NCBI RefSeq assembly: GCF_000721105.1
Contig: NZ_JOEV01000043.1
Span: 1 to 62,371, forward strand
Direction of reading: 5' to 3'
Source of the DNA: Streptomyces cellulosae
Lineage (GTDB): Bacteria; Actinomycetota; Actinomycetes; Streptomycetales; Streptomycetaceae
Length of the DNA: 62,371 nucleotides
Each line of letters starts with the position of its first letter. Position 1 is the first letter of the stretch. Under the pieces are notes generated by a model. It saw only the letters and a list, made by a program, of their open reading frames with translations, made no database searches and was not told the origin of the DNA. Below, piece after piece: positions 1 through 9,496 of this stretch. A program made the position numbers and the translations under genes.

Positions 1-266
1 AGAAAATGACGCGTATCAGGCACAGCATCGACATCGCGGTCCGGAACGCCGCCGCGGTGGGAGCCGCCGGATCGTGACCCGTGGGTGAAGCGGCACCCGT
101 CAGGAGCCGCTCGCCCGCACCGCCGGCCACCGTGACGCGGCCGTGCGCCATCTGGCGGCTGTCGTGGCAGACGACTCATCGGCATGTCTTAAACATGGCT
201 TGACCAAACCGGTGATCAGGGCGGGGAAAATGAGCACCTCGGATGGCTCTTTCTAGGACTGCGATC
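1..266. other. left-edge stretch with possible tail of a truncated gene
   Basis: An open frame on the plus strand runs in from the left edge and stops at 75-77. Its last visible residues (about 24, ending IAVRNAAAVGAAGS) could be the C-terminus of a protein that begins outside the window, but too little is present to name it. The remainder up to the LCP gene is GC-rich and I see no other gene. The promoter of the LCP gene presumably lies here, but no convincing -35/-10 pair was found. Confidence 0.3.
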
Positions 267-1949
267 ATGGCAAATGGACCCATAACAGCCCCACGGGACA
301 GAGCCCGAACCCACCGCCGCTCCAGTCGGAGCGGCGAACCTGGGGGCGGCCATGTGACCAGCGGGCGCTCCGCCACGCGGAAGGCGCAACGCAAGCGGCG
401 GCAGAGGGTCTTCAGGGTCCTGGCGTGTACCGCCGCCGCGCTTGTTGTGGTGGCCGCCGGCGGCTTCTTCTACATCTACCGCCAATTGAACGGGAACATC
501 CACACGGCTGCCATCGACGCGAAGAGCGCCGGGACGGAGAAGAAGGATGCCTTCGGCCGGTCCCCGATCAACATCCTCGTGATCGGCTCGGACACACGCG
601 GCGACAAGGCGGACTGCGGGCTGGGAGGGGCTTGCGAGCAGGGCGGCGGGGAGCGGGCTGACGTGGAGATGGTGGTCCACATATCCGCGGACCGCAGCAA
701 TGCCACGGTGCTGAGCATTCCGCGCGACCTGGTCACCAGCCTGCCGCCCTGCACCGGCAACAAGACCGGCCAGAGCGGCGGCGTCGGCGCCCGCACAGAC
801 ATGATCAACAGCGCCCTCACCTACGGTCCCGACTGCCAGGTGGCCGCCGTGCACCACCTCACCGGCATACCGATCGACCACTTCATGGAGGTGGACTTCG
901 CCGGCGTCGTCTCGATATCGGACGCGGTGGGCGGCGTGGGCATCTGCGTGGACAAGAACGTCTACGACCCGTCGTCCCACCTGAAGCTGTCGGCGGGCCC
1001 GCACACCCTCAAGGGTGTGGCCGCTCTCGAATTCCTCCGTACTCGGCACGGCTTCACCGGTGGTAGCGACAACGTCGGCCGCACCAGCGGTCAGCATGCC
1101 TTCCTCAGCGCGGCGATGAAGAAACTGAACAGCGAGGGAACGCTCACCAACCCGGTCAAGGTACTGAAACTGGCCAACGCCACCACCAAGGCCCTGACTG
1201 TGGACCAAAATCTGGGCAGCATTTCCGGGCTGGTCGGCCTTGCCCAGGACTTCAGCAAGGTGCCGGCCAATCGGGTCACCTTCGTCACCATGCAGAACGT
1301 CCCCGATCCGGGCAACCAGGCTCGCGTCGTCCAAGGCCCGGGCGCGGCAACCCTGTTCCGGACCATCGCCGACGACCAGTCCCTGACCATCGCCACCGGC
1401 AAGAAATCCGCCGGCTCTTCGGCGCGCTCCAAGACGCAGCCTTTCGACGACAGCTCCGTCGCCGTCCACGTCGAGAACGGCACAGGCACCGCCAACCGGG
1501 CACACATGATCCTCCAAGCACTGACCGATGCCGGATTCAGCTCCGGATCCACCGCGGACAACGCGGGCACTACGGCCACGACGACCACGCTGACCTATCC
1601 GCAAGGCGAGTCCGCTCAGGCCAAGGCCGTGGCGTCCGCGTTGGGCCTTCCGACCTCCGACGTGAAGCAGGGCAGCGGCAATGAGATCGTCCTGCTCATC
1701 GGCAGCGACTGGATGACCGGCACGGCGTACCCGAGCAGCCACCGCTCCTCGGCTTCGGCCGACACCCAGAAGGCGCTGTCCGGTGCGCTGGCGCGAAACG
1801 GCAGCGACTCGGCGTGCGTCCATGTGAGCACCGACCGCACCATCAACGAGACCGCCGACGGCAAACCCACCACGGCCGTGACCAAGTGGGGCACGACCCC
1901 CAGCGTGGCGTACTCCCGCAGTCCCGATGTGAAGGACTCAGCTCCTTAA
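267..1949 (+). CDS. LCP family (LytR-CpsA-Psr) cell-wall glycopolymer ligase with LytR_C domain
   Basis: Membrane-anchored LCP protein of about 560 residues. A basic cytoplasmic N-terminus is followed by one membrane segment (about residues 48-72), then the extracellular LCP catalytic domain, recognisable from NILVIGSDTRGD, ADVEMVVHISAD and the LSIPRDL block that carries the conserved arginine. A C-terminal LytR_C domain follows (from about VAVHVENGTG onward). Family members transfer undecaprenyl-linked glycopolymers such as teichoic acids onto peptidoglycan. The ATG at 267 is chosen because AGGA lies 8 bases upstream; an in-frame ATG at 243 is the alternative. Its downstream neighbour is transposase debris. 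Length and motifs are complete, so it looks functional. Confidence 0.9.
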   Translation: MANGPITAPRDRARTHRRSSRSGEPGGGHVTSGRSATRKAQRKRRQRVFRVLACTAAALVVVAAGGFFYIYRQLNGNIHTAAIDAKSAGTEKKDAFGRSPINILVIGSDTRGDKADCGLGGACEQGGGERADVEMVVHISADRSNATVLSIPRDLVTSLPPCTGNKTGQSGGVGARTDMINSALTYGPDCQVAAVHHLTGIPIDHFMEVDFAGVVSISDAVGGVGICVDKNVYDPSSHLKLSAGPHTLKGVAALEFLRTRHGFTGGSDNVGRTSGQHAFLSAAMKKLNSEGTLTNPVKVLKLANATTKALTVDQNLGSISGLVGLAQDFSKVPANRVTFVTMQNVPDPGNQARVVQGPGAATLFRTIADDQSLTIATGKKSAGSSARSKTQPFDDSSVAVHVENGTGTANRAHMILQALTDAGFSSGSTADNAGTTATTTTLTYPQGESAQAKAVASALGLPTSDVKQGSGNEIVLLIGSDWMTGTAYPSSHRSSASADTQKALSGALARNGSDSACVHVSTDRTINETADGKPTTAVTKWGTTPSVAYSRSPDVKDSAP

Positions 1950-1964
1950 GAGCTCGAAACACGA

Positions 1965-2373
1965 TCATGATCGGTGCTTCTTCAGCCGCCTCCAGCAGAT
2001 GAGGCAGCTGGCCGATGAGACGAACGCGTCGTGGCGTTCGGTGCGGCGTTCCCAGCGGACGGCGAAGCGTTTGAACTGGTGGAGGAGGGGCGAAGGTCCG
2101 CTCGACGACGTAGCGGGGTTTACCCAGTCCCTGGACGTTCGGGATGCCCTTGCGGGAGATGACCGGCAGGATCCGGCGCTTGCGCAGCTCTTCGCGGTTG
2201 GTGTGGGAGTCGCAGCCCTTGTCGCCGAGCAGTGCCTCGGGTCGGCGGCGAGGCCGGCCGGGACGTCCTGTGACGGGCGGGATGCCGTCGACGAGGGCGA
2301 GGGTCCGGGTCACGTCGTTGACGTCGGCACCAGTGGTGATGGCCTTGAGCGGGGTGCCCCGTCGCCCAGGACG
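1965..2373 (-). pseudogene. IS5-type DDE transposase remnant (C-terminal half, frameshifted)
   Basis: Reading leftward from about 2373, the minus strand encodes typical IS5-family transposase sequence (GTPLKAITTGADVND, then LLGDKGCDSHTNREELR and KPRYVVERTF). At about 2090 the frame breaks. The continuation LHQFKRFAVRWERRTERHD and CLICWRRLKK is found in another frame and ends at a stop at 1965-1967. The N-terminal half, including the first catalytic aspartate, is absent. The remnant begins directly after the stop codon of the dipeptidase-like gene and ends just after the LCP gene, so an insertion landed between two genes and decayed. No terminal inverted repeats were identified. Confidence 0.8.
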
Positions 2374-3498
2374 TCAGCCGTCCAGGTCGGTGATCCTCGC
2401 CGTGGACGGTTCCCGGCGCAGCTGCGCGGCGCGGGCGGTGAAGTCGGCGCCGCGCAGCACGCGTTGGACGTTGCCCCAGGTCAGCAGGGCGAGGTCGGGT
2501 TCGCTCCAGTCGCGCTGGAGCAGTTCGGCGATGAGGTTCGGATAGCAGGAGGCGTCGCCGAGTTCCTGCGGGTGCGCGGTGCCGGCGTCGAACGTGCCGG
2601 ACAGGCCCACGCACTGCGGGCCCGCGAGTGTCCGGACCCGGTCGAGATGGTCGGCGACGTCCCGGACGGTGGTGCCGGTCTGCTCGGCGGTCAGCGGCAC
2701 CATGCACAGCCCCTTCGCGGCGCCCAGCTCGGCGAGCAGGTCGTCGGGGAGGTTGGCCGGGTGGGGGCGCAGGGCGCGGGCGGCGGAGCGGGTGCACACG
2801 ACCGGCGTCCTGGACAGCGCGAGCGCCCGCCGGATGGTCTCCTCCGAGGCGCCGGAGAGGTCCGCGACCACGCCGAGGCGGTTCATCTCGCGCAGTATCT
2901 CCTCGCCGAACCGGGTCAGCCCGGCCTCGCCCGCCCAGGACACCCCGGACAGGGTGAGGACGCGCAGGCCGAGGGCGCTCAGGGAGCGCAGGATGCCGAG
3001 GGAGTCGCCGAGGGCGGCGGCCCCGGCGGGTCCGAGCAGTACGGCGATCCGGCCGCAGTTGCGGGCGTCGGTGGTCTCGCCGGCGGTGCAGGCCAGGCGC
3101 AGTCCCTCCGGGTGCCTGCGGACGACCGTCTTCACCAGGTCCAGCTGTTCCAGGGTGGCGCCGACGGCCCGGTCGCCGTCGAGGCCCTCGGGCAGGTGCA
3201 AGGACCACAGCAGTGCCCCGACACGGCCCTCGCGCAGCCGCGGCACGTCCGTGTCGACGGCGCTCTCGCCGAGCTCCAGGTCGTACCAGGGCCGGTGGCG
3301 CAGCGCCCAGGGCAGCCCACTGTAGCCGTCGGCGACGGGATGGGCGGCCAGCAGGGCGTGGGCCCGCTCCAGGGGGGTGCCGTCCGGGTCGGTGACGGGG
3401 GTGTACGGCTCCTCGAAGGGGTCGGGGAGGGACTCCGCCAGGTCGTCGAGCTCGCCGGCCTCGGTGAAGGGGTGCAGTTCGTGCTGGAGGTCTGCCAT
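2374..3498 (-). CDS. degenerate M19 (renal-type) dipeptidase homologue
   Basis: A 374-residue protein that aligns along its length with the dipeptidase at 4457-5644. The first shares LPWALR, the DxPRLR block, the HPEGLR-like region and the conserved C-terminal layout. The metal-binding positions of the M19 family are replaced. The HxD motif of DGHNDLPW is ADGYSGLPW here, the glutamate motif MGAEGGHS is LGPAGAAA, FSHSSAR is CTRSAAR, and GIGGDYDG is GLSGTFDA. It is therefore unlikely to hydrolyse dipeptides through the binuclear zinc mechanism, though the frame is intact and codon use is normal, which argues against simple decay. The ATG at 3498 follows no strong ribosome site. It may have a binding or regulatory role. 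Confidence 0.85.
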   Translation of the reverse strand: MADLQHELHPFTEAGELDDLAESLPDPFEEPYTPVTDPDGTPLERAHALLAAHPVADGYSGLPWALRHRPWYDLELGESAVDTDVPRLREGRVGALLWSLHLPEGLDGDRAVGATLEQLDLVKTVVRRHPEGLRLACTAGETTDARNCGRIAVLLGPAGAAALGDSLGILRSLSALGLRVLTLSGVSWAGEAGLTRFGEEILREMNRLGVVADLSGASEETIRRALALSRTPVVCTRSAARALRPHPANLPDDLLAELGAAKGLCMVPLTAEQTGTTVRDVADHLDRVRTLAGPQCVGLSGTFDAGTAHPQELGDASCYPNLIAELLQRDWSEPDLALLTWGNVQRVLRGADFTARAAQLRREPSTARITDLDG

Positions 3499-3668
3499 GG
3501 CGGGCTCCGTACGTCGTGATCCTCTGCCGTGAACCGTTGCCTTGGTCCTTTGCCGTGATCGTGCTGATCCCAGTACCGCCACCGTCCCACGGGGCCGGAG
3601 TGCCTTCCTGGTGGGCGGGGCGTTCGGGGTACCGGACGAGCATCCTTTGCGGCCGGATCCGCGTCCTC

Positions 3669-4373
3669 ATGTACGTGAACCTTCAAAGACCCCCCGCTCC
3701 CCTCCGTGCCCTCGTGATCGACGCCGACCCCCGCACCCGGCCGCTGATCACGGAGCTCAGCAGACAGGGCTTCGAGGTGTACGCGGCCAGCCGAGGCCGG
3801 TTCGCGATCCCCGTCGGCCGTTCCACCCGCCCCGACGTCGTCGTCCTGGACGTGGCCCTGCCGGACGACGACGGCCTGGAGACGTACGAGGGTCTGCGCG
3901 CCGCCGGGGTGAGGGCACCGGTGCTGTTCCTCTCCGGTGACGACGACCTGAGGGCCGGGGCCGCGGTGCGCCGGCTGATGACGGACGCCGACGGCCATGT
4001 CACCAAGCCGTTCGCCCTCACGGAGGCGCTCGCGCGCCTGAACGACCTGCTGGCCCGGGATCTGGCCGACGAGAGCCGGCTGCTGCGCATCGGGAGCCTC
4101 ACGGTGGACGCGGACCGACGCGCGGTCTGGCGGGACGGCAGCCGGGTGGAGCTGTCGCTACGGGAGTTCGAGCTGCTGAGCTACCTCATGGACAACGCCG
4201 GCCAGGTGGTCACGAAGAAGCAGATCCTGGAGCGTGTCTGGGGGGCTGGGGCACCGTTCCGCTCCGGGATCGTGGAGACGTACGTCTACTACCTGCGCCG
4301 CAAGCTGGGCGACGAGGACCAGACGCTGATCCGGACGGTCCGCGGTGTCGGCTACACGATGCCGCGCGGCTGA
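3669..4373 (+). CDS. orphan OmpR-type response regulator
   Basis: About 234 residues: an N-terminal receiver followed by a winged-helix Trans_reg_C domain (ELSLREFELLSYL, RTVRGVGYTM). The phosphoacceptor is Asp61 in VVLDVALPDD and the conserved Lys is about residue 113 (VTKPFAL). The acidic pocket reads IDAD instead of the usual pair of adjacent acids, so one Mg-binding acid is replaced by alanine. No sensor kinase is adjacent; it sits alone between two divergent or convergent M19 genes. The ATG at 3669 gives the normal family N-terminus; the frame stays open upstream but that extension is not family-like. Confidence 0.88.
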   Translation: MYVNLQRPPAPLRALVIDADPRTRPLITELSRQGFEVYAASRGRFAIPVGRSTRPDVVVLDVALPDDDGLETYEGLRAAGVRAPVLFLSGDDDLRAGAAVRRLMTDADGHVTKPFALTEALARLNDLLARDLADESRLLRIGSLTVDADRRAVWRDGSRVELSLREFELLSYLMDNAGQVVTKKQILERVWGAGAPFRSGIVETYVYYLRRKLGDEDQTLIRTVRGVGYTMPRG

Positions 4374-4402
4374 CGCCGGTCCCGTCGGTTCCCTCCGACG
4401 AC

Positions 4403-4461
4403 TTCAGCCCTCGGGCATCAGCCGCCGACGTCAGCCATCGGTCTCAGCCCTCGGCTTCAGC
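4403..4461. repeat. short imperfect direct repeats TCAGCCCTCGG
   Basis: Between the convergent ends of the response regulator and the dipeptidase, the 10-11 base unit TCAGCC(C/A)TCGG recurs about four times with variation. No strong stem-loop is obvious; it may serve as a loose terminator region. Confidence 0.4.
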
Positions 4462-5644
4462 CGTCCAGCGACTCGATCGTCGCGTTGGACGGCCCCCTTG
4501 TCGTCTGCAGGTCCCGGGCCACGTCCTCCGCCGCGCCCAGCACACGGACCGCGTTCTGCCAGGTCAGCTTGGCCAGGTCGGGCCTGGACCAGCCGCGGTC
4601 GAGGAGTTCGGCGACGAGGTGAGGGTAGCCGGAGACGTCGTCGAGGCCGTCAGGGGTGAAGGCGGTGCCGTCGTAGTCGCCGCCGATGCCGAGGTGGTCG
4701 ATGCCGGCGACCTCGCGCATGTGGTCCAGGTGGTCGGCCACCGTCGAGACCGTCGCCACCGGGCGGGGCTCACGCTCCTCGAAGGCGCGGTGCGCCTTCA
4801 TCGCCTCGGGGGTGGTGTCGAGGTGGTGGAAGCCGTGCGCGCGCATGTTCTCGTCGGCCGCCGCCGTCCAGTCCACGGCCGCCTGGAGGACGAACTTCGG
4901 CACGAAGGTCACCATCGCCATGCCGCCGTTGACGGGGAGGCGTTCCAGTACGTCGTCCGGGATGTTGCGGGGGTGGTCGCAGATCGCCCGGGCGGAGGAG
5001 TGGGAGAAGATCACCGGGGCGGCCGACGTGTCCAGCGCGTCCCGCATCGTCGTGGCGGCCACGTGCGAGAGGTCGACCAGCATGCCGAGGCGGTTCATCT
5101 CCCGTACGACCTCGCGGCCGAACGCCGACAGTCCGCCGACTCCCGGCTTGTCGGTCGCCGAGTCCGCCCACGCCACGTTGTCGTTGTGGGTGAGCGTCAG
5201 GTAGCGCACGCCGAGCGCGTACAACGCCCGCAGAGTCCCGAGCGAGTTGGCGATGGAGTGGCCGCCCTCCGCGCCCATGAGCGAGGCGATCCGGCCCTCA
5301 CCCCGGGCCGCCTCCATGTCCGCCGCCGTCAGCGCCGGGCGCAGGTCCCGCGGGTAGCGCGCCAGCAACTGCCGTACGCAGTCGATCTGCTCCAGCGTCG
5401 CGGGGACGGGGTCGGGCAGGTCCGAGCGCACGTACACCGACCAGTACTGCGCGCCGACGCCGCCCGCGCGCAGCCGGGGGATGTCCGTGTGCAGGTGGGC
5501 GTTCTGGGCGGTGGCGATGTCGCGGGCGTCGAGGTCGTAGCGGACCTGTTCGCGCAGCGCCCAGGGAAGGTCGTTGTGGCCGTCCACGACCGGGAACTCG
5601 CGCAGGAGTTCCCGGGCCGCCCCGACGGAGTTCACGGCCGTCAC
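4457..5644 (-). CDS. membrane-dipeptidase family (M19) peptidase
   Basis: A 395-residue zinc dipeptidase. All M19 metal and catalytic signatures are visible: [10 protein letters not shown] with the HxD pair at His23 and Asp25, GAEGGHS with the bridging glutamate, LVDLSH and FSHSSAR with the histidines, and GIGGDYDG near the C-terminus. It resembles the S. coelicolor renal-dipeptidase-like enzyme known from structural work, which hydrolyses L-Xaa-D-Xaa dipeptides; the exact substrate here is inferred. It starts with GTG at 5644, overlapping the purE stop by four bases (GTGA), so it is the third gene of a purK-purE-dipeptidase operon. A metal-less paralogue lies 1 kb downstream. Confidence 0.93.
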   Translation of the reverse strand: MTAVNSVGAARELLREFPVVDGHNDLPWALREQVRYDLDARDIATAQNAHLHTDIPRLRAGGVGAQYWSVYVRSDLPDPVPATLEQIDCVRQLLARYPRDLRPALTAADMEAARGEGRIASLMGAEGGHSIANSLGTLRALYALGVRYLTLTHNDNVAWADSATDKPGVGGLSAFGREVVREMNRLGMLVDLSHVAATTMRDALDTSAAPVIFSHSSARAICDHPRNIPDDVLERLPVNGGMAMVTFVPKFVLQAAVDWTAAADENMRAHGFHHLDTTPEAMKAHRAFEEREPRPVATVSTVADHLDHMREVAGIDHLGIGGDYDGTAFTPDGLDDVSGYPHLVAELLDRGWSRPDLAKLTWQNAVRVLGAAEDVARDLQTTRGPSNATIESLDG

Positions 5645-6222
5645 TGCCCGAAGCCGAAGCCGTTGCCCGACCCCTCGGCCTTGGCGCGCAGCCGCTTGCC
5701 CTTCTCGGCGGCCTGGTCGTTCAGCTCCTGCTGGAACTCCCGCATCCGGCCGAGGAGTTCCTCGTCGTGCGTCGCCAGGATCCGGGCCGCCAGCAGGCCC
5801 GCGTTGCGGGCACCGGCCACGGAGACCGTGGCGACCGGGACACCGGCCGGCATCTGCACGATCGACAGCAGCGAGTCCATGCCGTCGAGGTACTTCAGGG
5901 GCACCGGGACGCCGATCACCGGCAGCGGGGTCACAGACGCGAGCATGCCGGGCAAATGGGCCGCGCCGCCCGCGCCCGCGATGATCACCTTCAGCCCGCG
6001 CTCGGCCGCCTGCTCGCCGTACGTGATCATCTCGCGCGGCATCCGGTGCGCGGAGACGACGTCCACCTCGTACGCGATCTCGAACTCGTCGAGGGCCTGG
6101 GCGGCGGCCTCCATGACGGGCCAGTCGGAGTCCGACCCCATGACGATGCCGACCAATGGGACAGGGCGCGCGTCAGCGCTCGTTGAGGGGTGGTGGTCGG
6201 GCGACGGGTGGGCGGGGCTCAT
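5641..6222 (-). CDS. purE: N5-carboxyaminoimidazole ribonucleotide mutase
   Basis: A 193-residue class I PurE that converts N5-CAIR to CAIR in purine biosynthesis. Recognisable blocks are [32 protein letters not shown] and the C-terminal helix region. An extra 20-25 residue N-terminal stretch precedes the core, common in Streptomyces. The start ATG at 6222 overlaps the purK stop (ATGA), and its own stop overlaps the dipeptidase start, indicating translational coupling through all three genes. Confidence 0.96.
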   Translation of the reverse strand: MSPAHPSPDHHPSTSADARPVPLVGIVMGSDSDWPVMEAAAQALDEFEIAYEVDVVSAHRMPREMITYGEQAAERGLKVIIAGAGGAAHLPGMLASVTPLPVIGVPVPLKYLDGMDSLLSIVQMPAGVPVATVSVAGARNAGLLAARILATHDEELLGRMREFQQELNDQAAEKGKRLRAKAEGSGNGFGFGQ

Positions 6223-7397
6223 TCGGTGATCGTGCCTCTCAGGTAGCCGGCTGCGTGACGGGCGCGCTCCAGCACGTCGTCCAGGTCGTCGCCGTAGGTG
6301 TTGACGTGACCCACCTTGCGGCCGGGCTTCACGTCCTTGCCGTACATGTGGATCTTGAGCTGGGGGTCGCGGGCCATGCAGTGCAGGTACGCGGAGTACA
6401 TGTCCGGGTAGTCGCCGCCCAGGACGTTGACCATGACCGTCCACGGGGCGCGCGGGCGCGGGTCGCCGAGCGGGAGGTCGAGGACGGCCCGGACATGGTT
6501 GGCGAACTGGGACGTGATCGCGCCGTCCATGGACCAGTGGCCGGAGTTGTGCGGGCGCATCGCGAGTTCGTTGACGAGGATGCGGCCGTCGCGGGTCTGG
6601 AACAGCTCGACGGCGAGGTGGCCGATCACGTCCAGTTCCTTGGCGATGCTCAGTGCCATCTCCTCGGCCTTCAGGGCCAGACCCCGGTCGAGGTCGGGAG
6701 CGGGCGCGATCACCGTGTCGCAGACACCGTTGACCTGCTGGGACTCCACCACCGGGTACGCCACCGCTTGGCCGTGCGGGGAGCGGACGACGTTGGCGGC
6801 CAGCTCGCGGACGAAGTCGACCTTCTCCTCGGCGAGGACGGGGACGCCGGCGCGGAACGGTTCCTCGGCCTGAGCCACGTTGTCGACGACCCACACGCCC
6901 TTGCCGTCGTAGCCGCCGCGGACGGTCTTGAGGACGACGGGGAAGCCGTCCCCCTCGGCGCCCCCCGCACCCTCCGCGCCCTGGGGAAGACCCTCCGCCG
7001 CGAACGCGGCCACGTCGGCCGGGTCGCTCACGATCCGGTGCCGTGGGCACGGCACCCCGATCGCGTCGAGTCTCGCCCGCATCACGCCCTTGTCCTGGGC
7101 GTGCACGAGCGCGCCCGGGCCGGGGCGGACGGGGATGCCGTCCGCCTCCAGCGCCCGGAGGTGCTCGGTGGGTACGTGTTCGTGATCGAAGGTGATCACA
7201 TCGCACCCTCGCGCGAAGTCACGCAGCGTGTCGAGGTCGCGGTAGTCGCCGATGACGACATCGCTCACCACCTGCGCCGCGGAATCCTGGGGGGTGTCAC
7301 TGAGAAGCTTGAACCTGATGCCCAACGGGATGCCCGCTTCGTGCGTCATACGCGCGAGCTGGCCACCGCCGACCATGCCGACTACCGGGAACGTCAC
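6219..7397 (-). CDS. purK: N5-carboxyaminoimidazole ribonucleotide synthase (ATP-grasp)
   Basis: About 392 residues. It catalyses ATP- and bicarbonate-dependent carboxylation of AIR to N5-CAIR, the step before PurE. The N-terminal nucleotide-fold motif [13 protein letters not shown] and the ATP-grasp signatures ([36 protein letters not shown]) are intact. Family similarity begins at the GTG at 7397; an ATG at 7478 is in frame but adds a basic segment without family resemblance, so the shorter start is preferred. AGGAG sits only one base before this GTG, so the exact start remains uncertain. First gene of the purK-purE-dipeptidase operon, divergent from the GtrA gene. Confidence 0.95.
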   Translation of the reverse strand: MTFPVVGMVGGGQLARMTHEAGIPLGIRFKLLSDTPQDSAAQVVSDVVIGDYRDLDTLRDFARGCDVITFDHEHVPTEHLRALEADGIPVRPGPGALVHAQDKGVMRARLDAIGVPCPRHRIVSDPADVAAFAAEGLPQGAEGAGGAEGDGFPVVLKTVRGGYDGKGVWVVDNVAQAEEPFRAGVPVLAEEKVDFVRELAANVVRSPHGQAVAYPVVESQQVNGVCDTVIAPAPDLDRGLALKAEEMALSIAKELDVIGHLAVELFQTRDGRILVNELAMRPHNSGHWSMDGAITSQFANHVRAVLDLPLGDPRPRAPWTVMVNVLGGDYPDMYSAYLHCMARDPQLKIHMYGKDVKPGRKVGHVNTYGDDLDDVLERARHAAGYLRGTITE

Positions 7398-7549
7398 GCT
7401 CCTAGGGTATCGGCCGCGCCATGTTGGCCGGTTTCCCGCCCTCCGGACCGGCCTTTGCCGAGCCATGAGGCGGTCCACAGGCGATCACGAATGGGGGGTG
7501 GTTAGCATGGCTGAGTTGACGAATCCTACGGACGGGGGCCTGGAAAGCC

Positions 7550-8092
7550 ATGGGACGTGGTTCCTCAAGGCTCTCTACGACGCCGCGCAGTGCGGCACGG
7601 CAGCGGATCGACCGGCTCGTGCGTGAGGCCGCCAAGTTCGGCGCGGTGGGCGGCGCCGGGGTGCTGGTCAACCTGCTCGTGTTCAACCTGGTCCGGAACG
7701 CGACCCATCTGCAGGTCGTGCGGGCGAGTGTCATAGCCACCGTCGTGGCCATCGTCTTCAACTACGTCGGTTTCCGGTACTTCACCTACCGGGACCGCGA
7801 CAAGGGCGGCCGCACCAAGGAACTCACCCTGTTCCTGCTGTTCAGCGCGGTCGGCCTGGTGATCGAGAACGGTCTGCTCTACACGGCGACGTACGGTTTC
7901 GGCTGGGACAGTCCGGTGCAGAGCAACATCTTCAAGTTCGTCGGCATCGGCGTCGCGACCCTGTTCCGTTTCTGGTCGTACCGCACCTGGGTGTTCAAGG
8001 CGCTGCCCGCGAAAGAGGCGGTGGCGAGCGCGGAATCGTTCCTGGCGACGGAAGTGAAGAAGCGGCGGACGAAACAGCCCACTCTGCCGTAG
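7550..8092 (+). CDS. GtrA family polytopic membrane protein
   Basis: A 180-residue protein with four predicted membrane segments (KFGAVGGAGVLVNLLVF, IATVVAIVFNYVGF, LTLFLLFSAVGLVIENGLLY, FKFVGIGVATLFRFWSY) typical of GtrA. Family members are thought to flip or help transfer polyprenyl-linked sugars for cell-wall or surface glycan assembly. The C-terminus is charged (KKRRTKQP). The ATG at 7550 follows GGAAAG. Divergently transcribed from purK; the position beside purEK is common in Streptomyces. Confidence 0.9.
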   Translation: MGRGSSRLSTTPRSAARQRIDRLVREAAKFGAVGGAGVLVNLLVFNLVRNATHLQVVRASVIATVVAIVFNYVGFRYFTYRDRDKGGRTKELTLFLLFSAVGLVIENGLLYTATYGFGWDSPVQSNIFKFVGIGVATLFRFWSYRTWVFKALPAKEAVASAESFLATEVKKRRTKQPTLP

Positions 8093-8163
8093 AGAAACAC
8101 GGAGAGAAACAGCCCGCTCCGCCGTGGAGGGTGCCGACGCGGCCGCGAGGCCGTGAAGCACGC

Positions 8164-9441
8164 TCAGCGGACCGTCGGCTCCTCGTCGTCCGGTACCGGT
8201 GGTTTCCTCGCCGGCGTACGCGACAGGAACAGGCCAAACACGGGCGGCTGGGCCTGGAGCATCTCCAGACGGCCCCCGTCGGCCTCCGCGAGGTCCCGGG
8301 CCACCGCCAGTCCGATGCCCGTGGAGTTGCGGCCGCTGATCGCCCGCTCGAAGATCCGTGCCCCGAGGTCGGCGGGCACCCCGGGCCCCTCGTCGGTGAC
8401 CTCGATGACCGCCTGGTTGCCGGTGACGCGGGTGCGCAGCGCCACCGTGCCACCGCCGTGCATGAGGGAGTTCTCGATCAGCGCGGCCAGCACCTGGGCG
8501 ACCGCCCCCGGCGTACCGACCGCCGTCAGGTGCCGCTTCCCGGAGCTGACGATGGCCCGGCCGGCGCTGCGGTAGGCGGGGCGCCACTCGGCGAGCTGCT
8601 GCTGGATGACCTCGTCGAGGTCGAAGGTGACGGCGGAACCGGTGCGCGGGTCGCGGGAGTTGGTGAGCAGCCGCTCGACCACGTCCGTGAGCCGCTCCAC
8701 CTGGGTCAGCGCCACGTTCGCCTCCTCCTTCACCGTGTCCGGGTCGTCGGTGAGGGTGATCTCCTCCAGCCGCATCGACAACGCGGTCAGCGGCGTACGG
8801 AGCTGGTGGGAGGCGTCGGCGGCGAGCCGGCGTTCCGCGGTGAGCATGCGGGCGATGCGCTCGGCGGAGGAGTCCAGGACGTCGGCGACCCGGTCCAGCT
8901 CGGGGACGCCGTACCGCTTGTGCCGGGGGCGCGGGTCGCCCGAGCCGAGGCGCTCGGCGGTCTCCGCGAGGTCGGTGAGGGGGGAGGCGAGCCGGTTGGC
9001 CTGGCGGATCGCGAGCAGTACGGCGGCGACCACCGCGAGCAGCGCCACCAGCCCGATGATCAGCAGGGTCCGGCCGACCTCCCGGGTCACCGAGGAGCGC
9101 GGTTCCTCGACCAGGACGGTCTCGCCCTCCTCGCCGTCCGCCTGGCCCCGTATGACCTCACCGACCGGCCGGGTGCCGACCTCGATGTCGGGCTCCCCGG
9201 GGATCCGGATCACGGCGTACCGCTCCGGCGCGACCTGGCCCCGCAGCACCCTCGCGTCGACGGTCCCCGAGGCGAGCAGCCGGCTGTCCACGATGCTGGC
9301 CAGTCGCTGCGCCTCGGAGTCCACCTTCTCCTGGGCGCTGGTGGAGATGGTGCGGGTCTCGACGATGACGAGGGACACGCCGAACACCGCGATGACGACG
9401 AGCACCACGGCGAGAGTGGACTGGATCAGTCGACGGCGCAT
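8164..9441 (-). CDS. two-component sensor histidine kinase
   Basis: About 425 residues. Two membrane segments flank an extracellular sensor region (first about residues 6-30, second in LLIIGLVALLAVVAAVLLAI), followed by HAMP, a dimerisation domain with the H-box ADASHQLRTPLTAL, and the ATPase domain with N-box LIENSLMHGGG and G-boxes DEGPGVP and STGIGLAVARDL. It autophosphorylates on the H-box histidine and donates to the response regulator encoded 55 bp upstream in the same direction. Start ATG at 9441 places the basic MRRRL directly before the first membrane helix. The signal sensed is not evident. Confidence 0.95.
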   Translation of the reverse strand: MRRRLIQSTLAVVLVVIAVFGVSLVIVETRTISTSAQEKVDSEAQRLASIVDSRLLASGTVDARVLRGQVAPERYAVIRIPGEPDIEVGTRPVGEVIRGQADGEEGETVLVEEPRSSVTREVGRTLLIIGLVALLAVVAAVLLAIRQANRLASPLTDLAETAERLGSGDPRPRHKRYGVPELDRVADVLDSSAERIARMLTAERRLAADASHQLRTPLTALSMRLEEITLTDDPDTVKEEANVALTQVERLTDVVERLLTNSRDPRTGSAVTFDLDEVIQQQLAEWRPAYRSAGRAIVSSGKRHLTAVGTPGAVAQVLAALIENSLMHGGGTVALRTRVTGNQAVIEVTDEGPGVPADLGARIFERAISGRNSTGIGLAVARDLAEADGGRLEMLQAQPPVFGLFLSRTPARKPPVPDDEEPTVR

Positions 9442-9496
9442 GGCGCATGACCTCTTACCTGTGCTGCCGGTGGGACGCCTTCCTGGCGGGCGGGGC

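Noticed and set aside
216..1823. Long minus-strand open frame opposite the LCP gene
   Set aside because: Composition (Gly/Arg/Ala/Val/His-rich) is that of an antisense shadow of a high-GC gene; the LCP motifs on the other strand are unambiguous.
1999..3519. Plus-strand 506-codon frame opposite the degenerate dipeptidase
   Set aside because: No family features, Gly/Gln/Val-rich; mirror of the M19 homologue, which aligns with its paralogue throughout.
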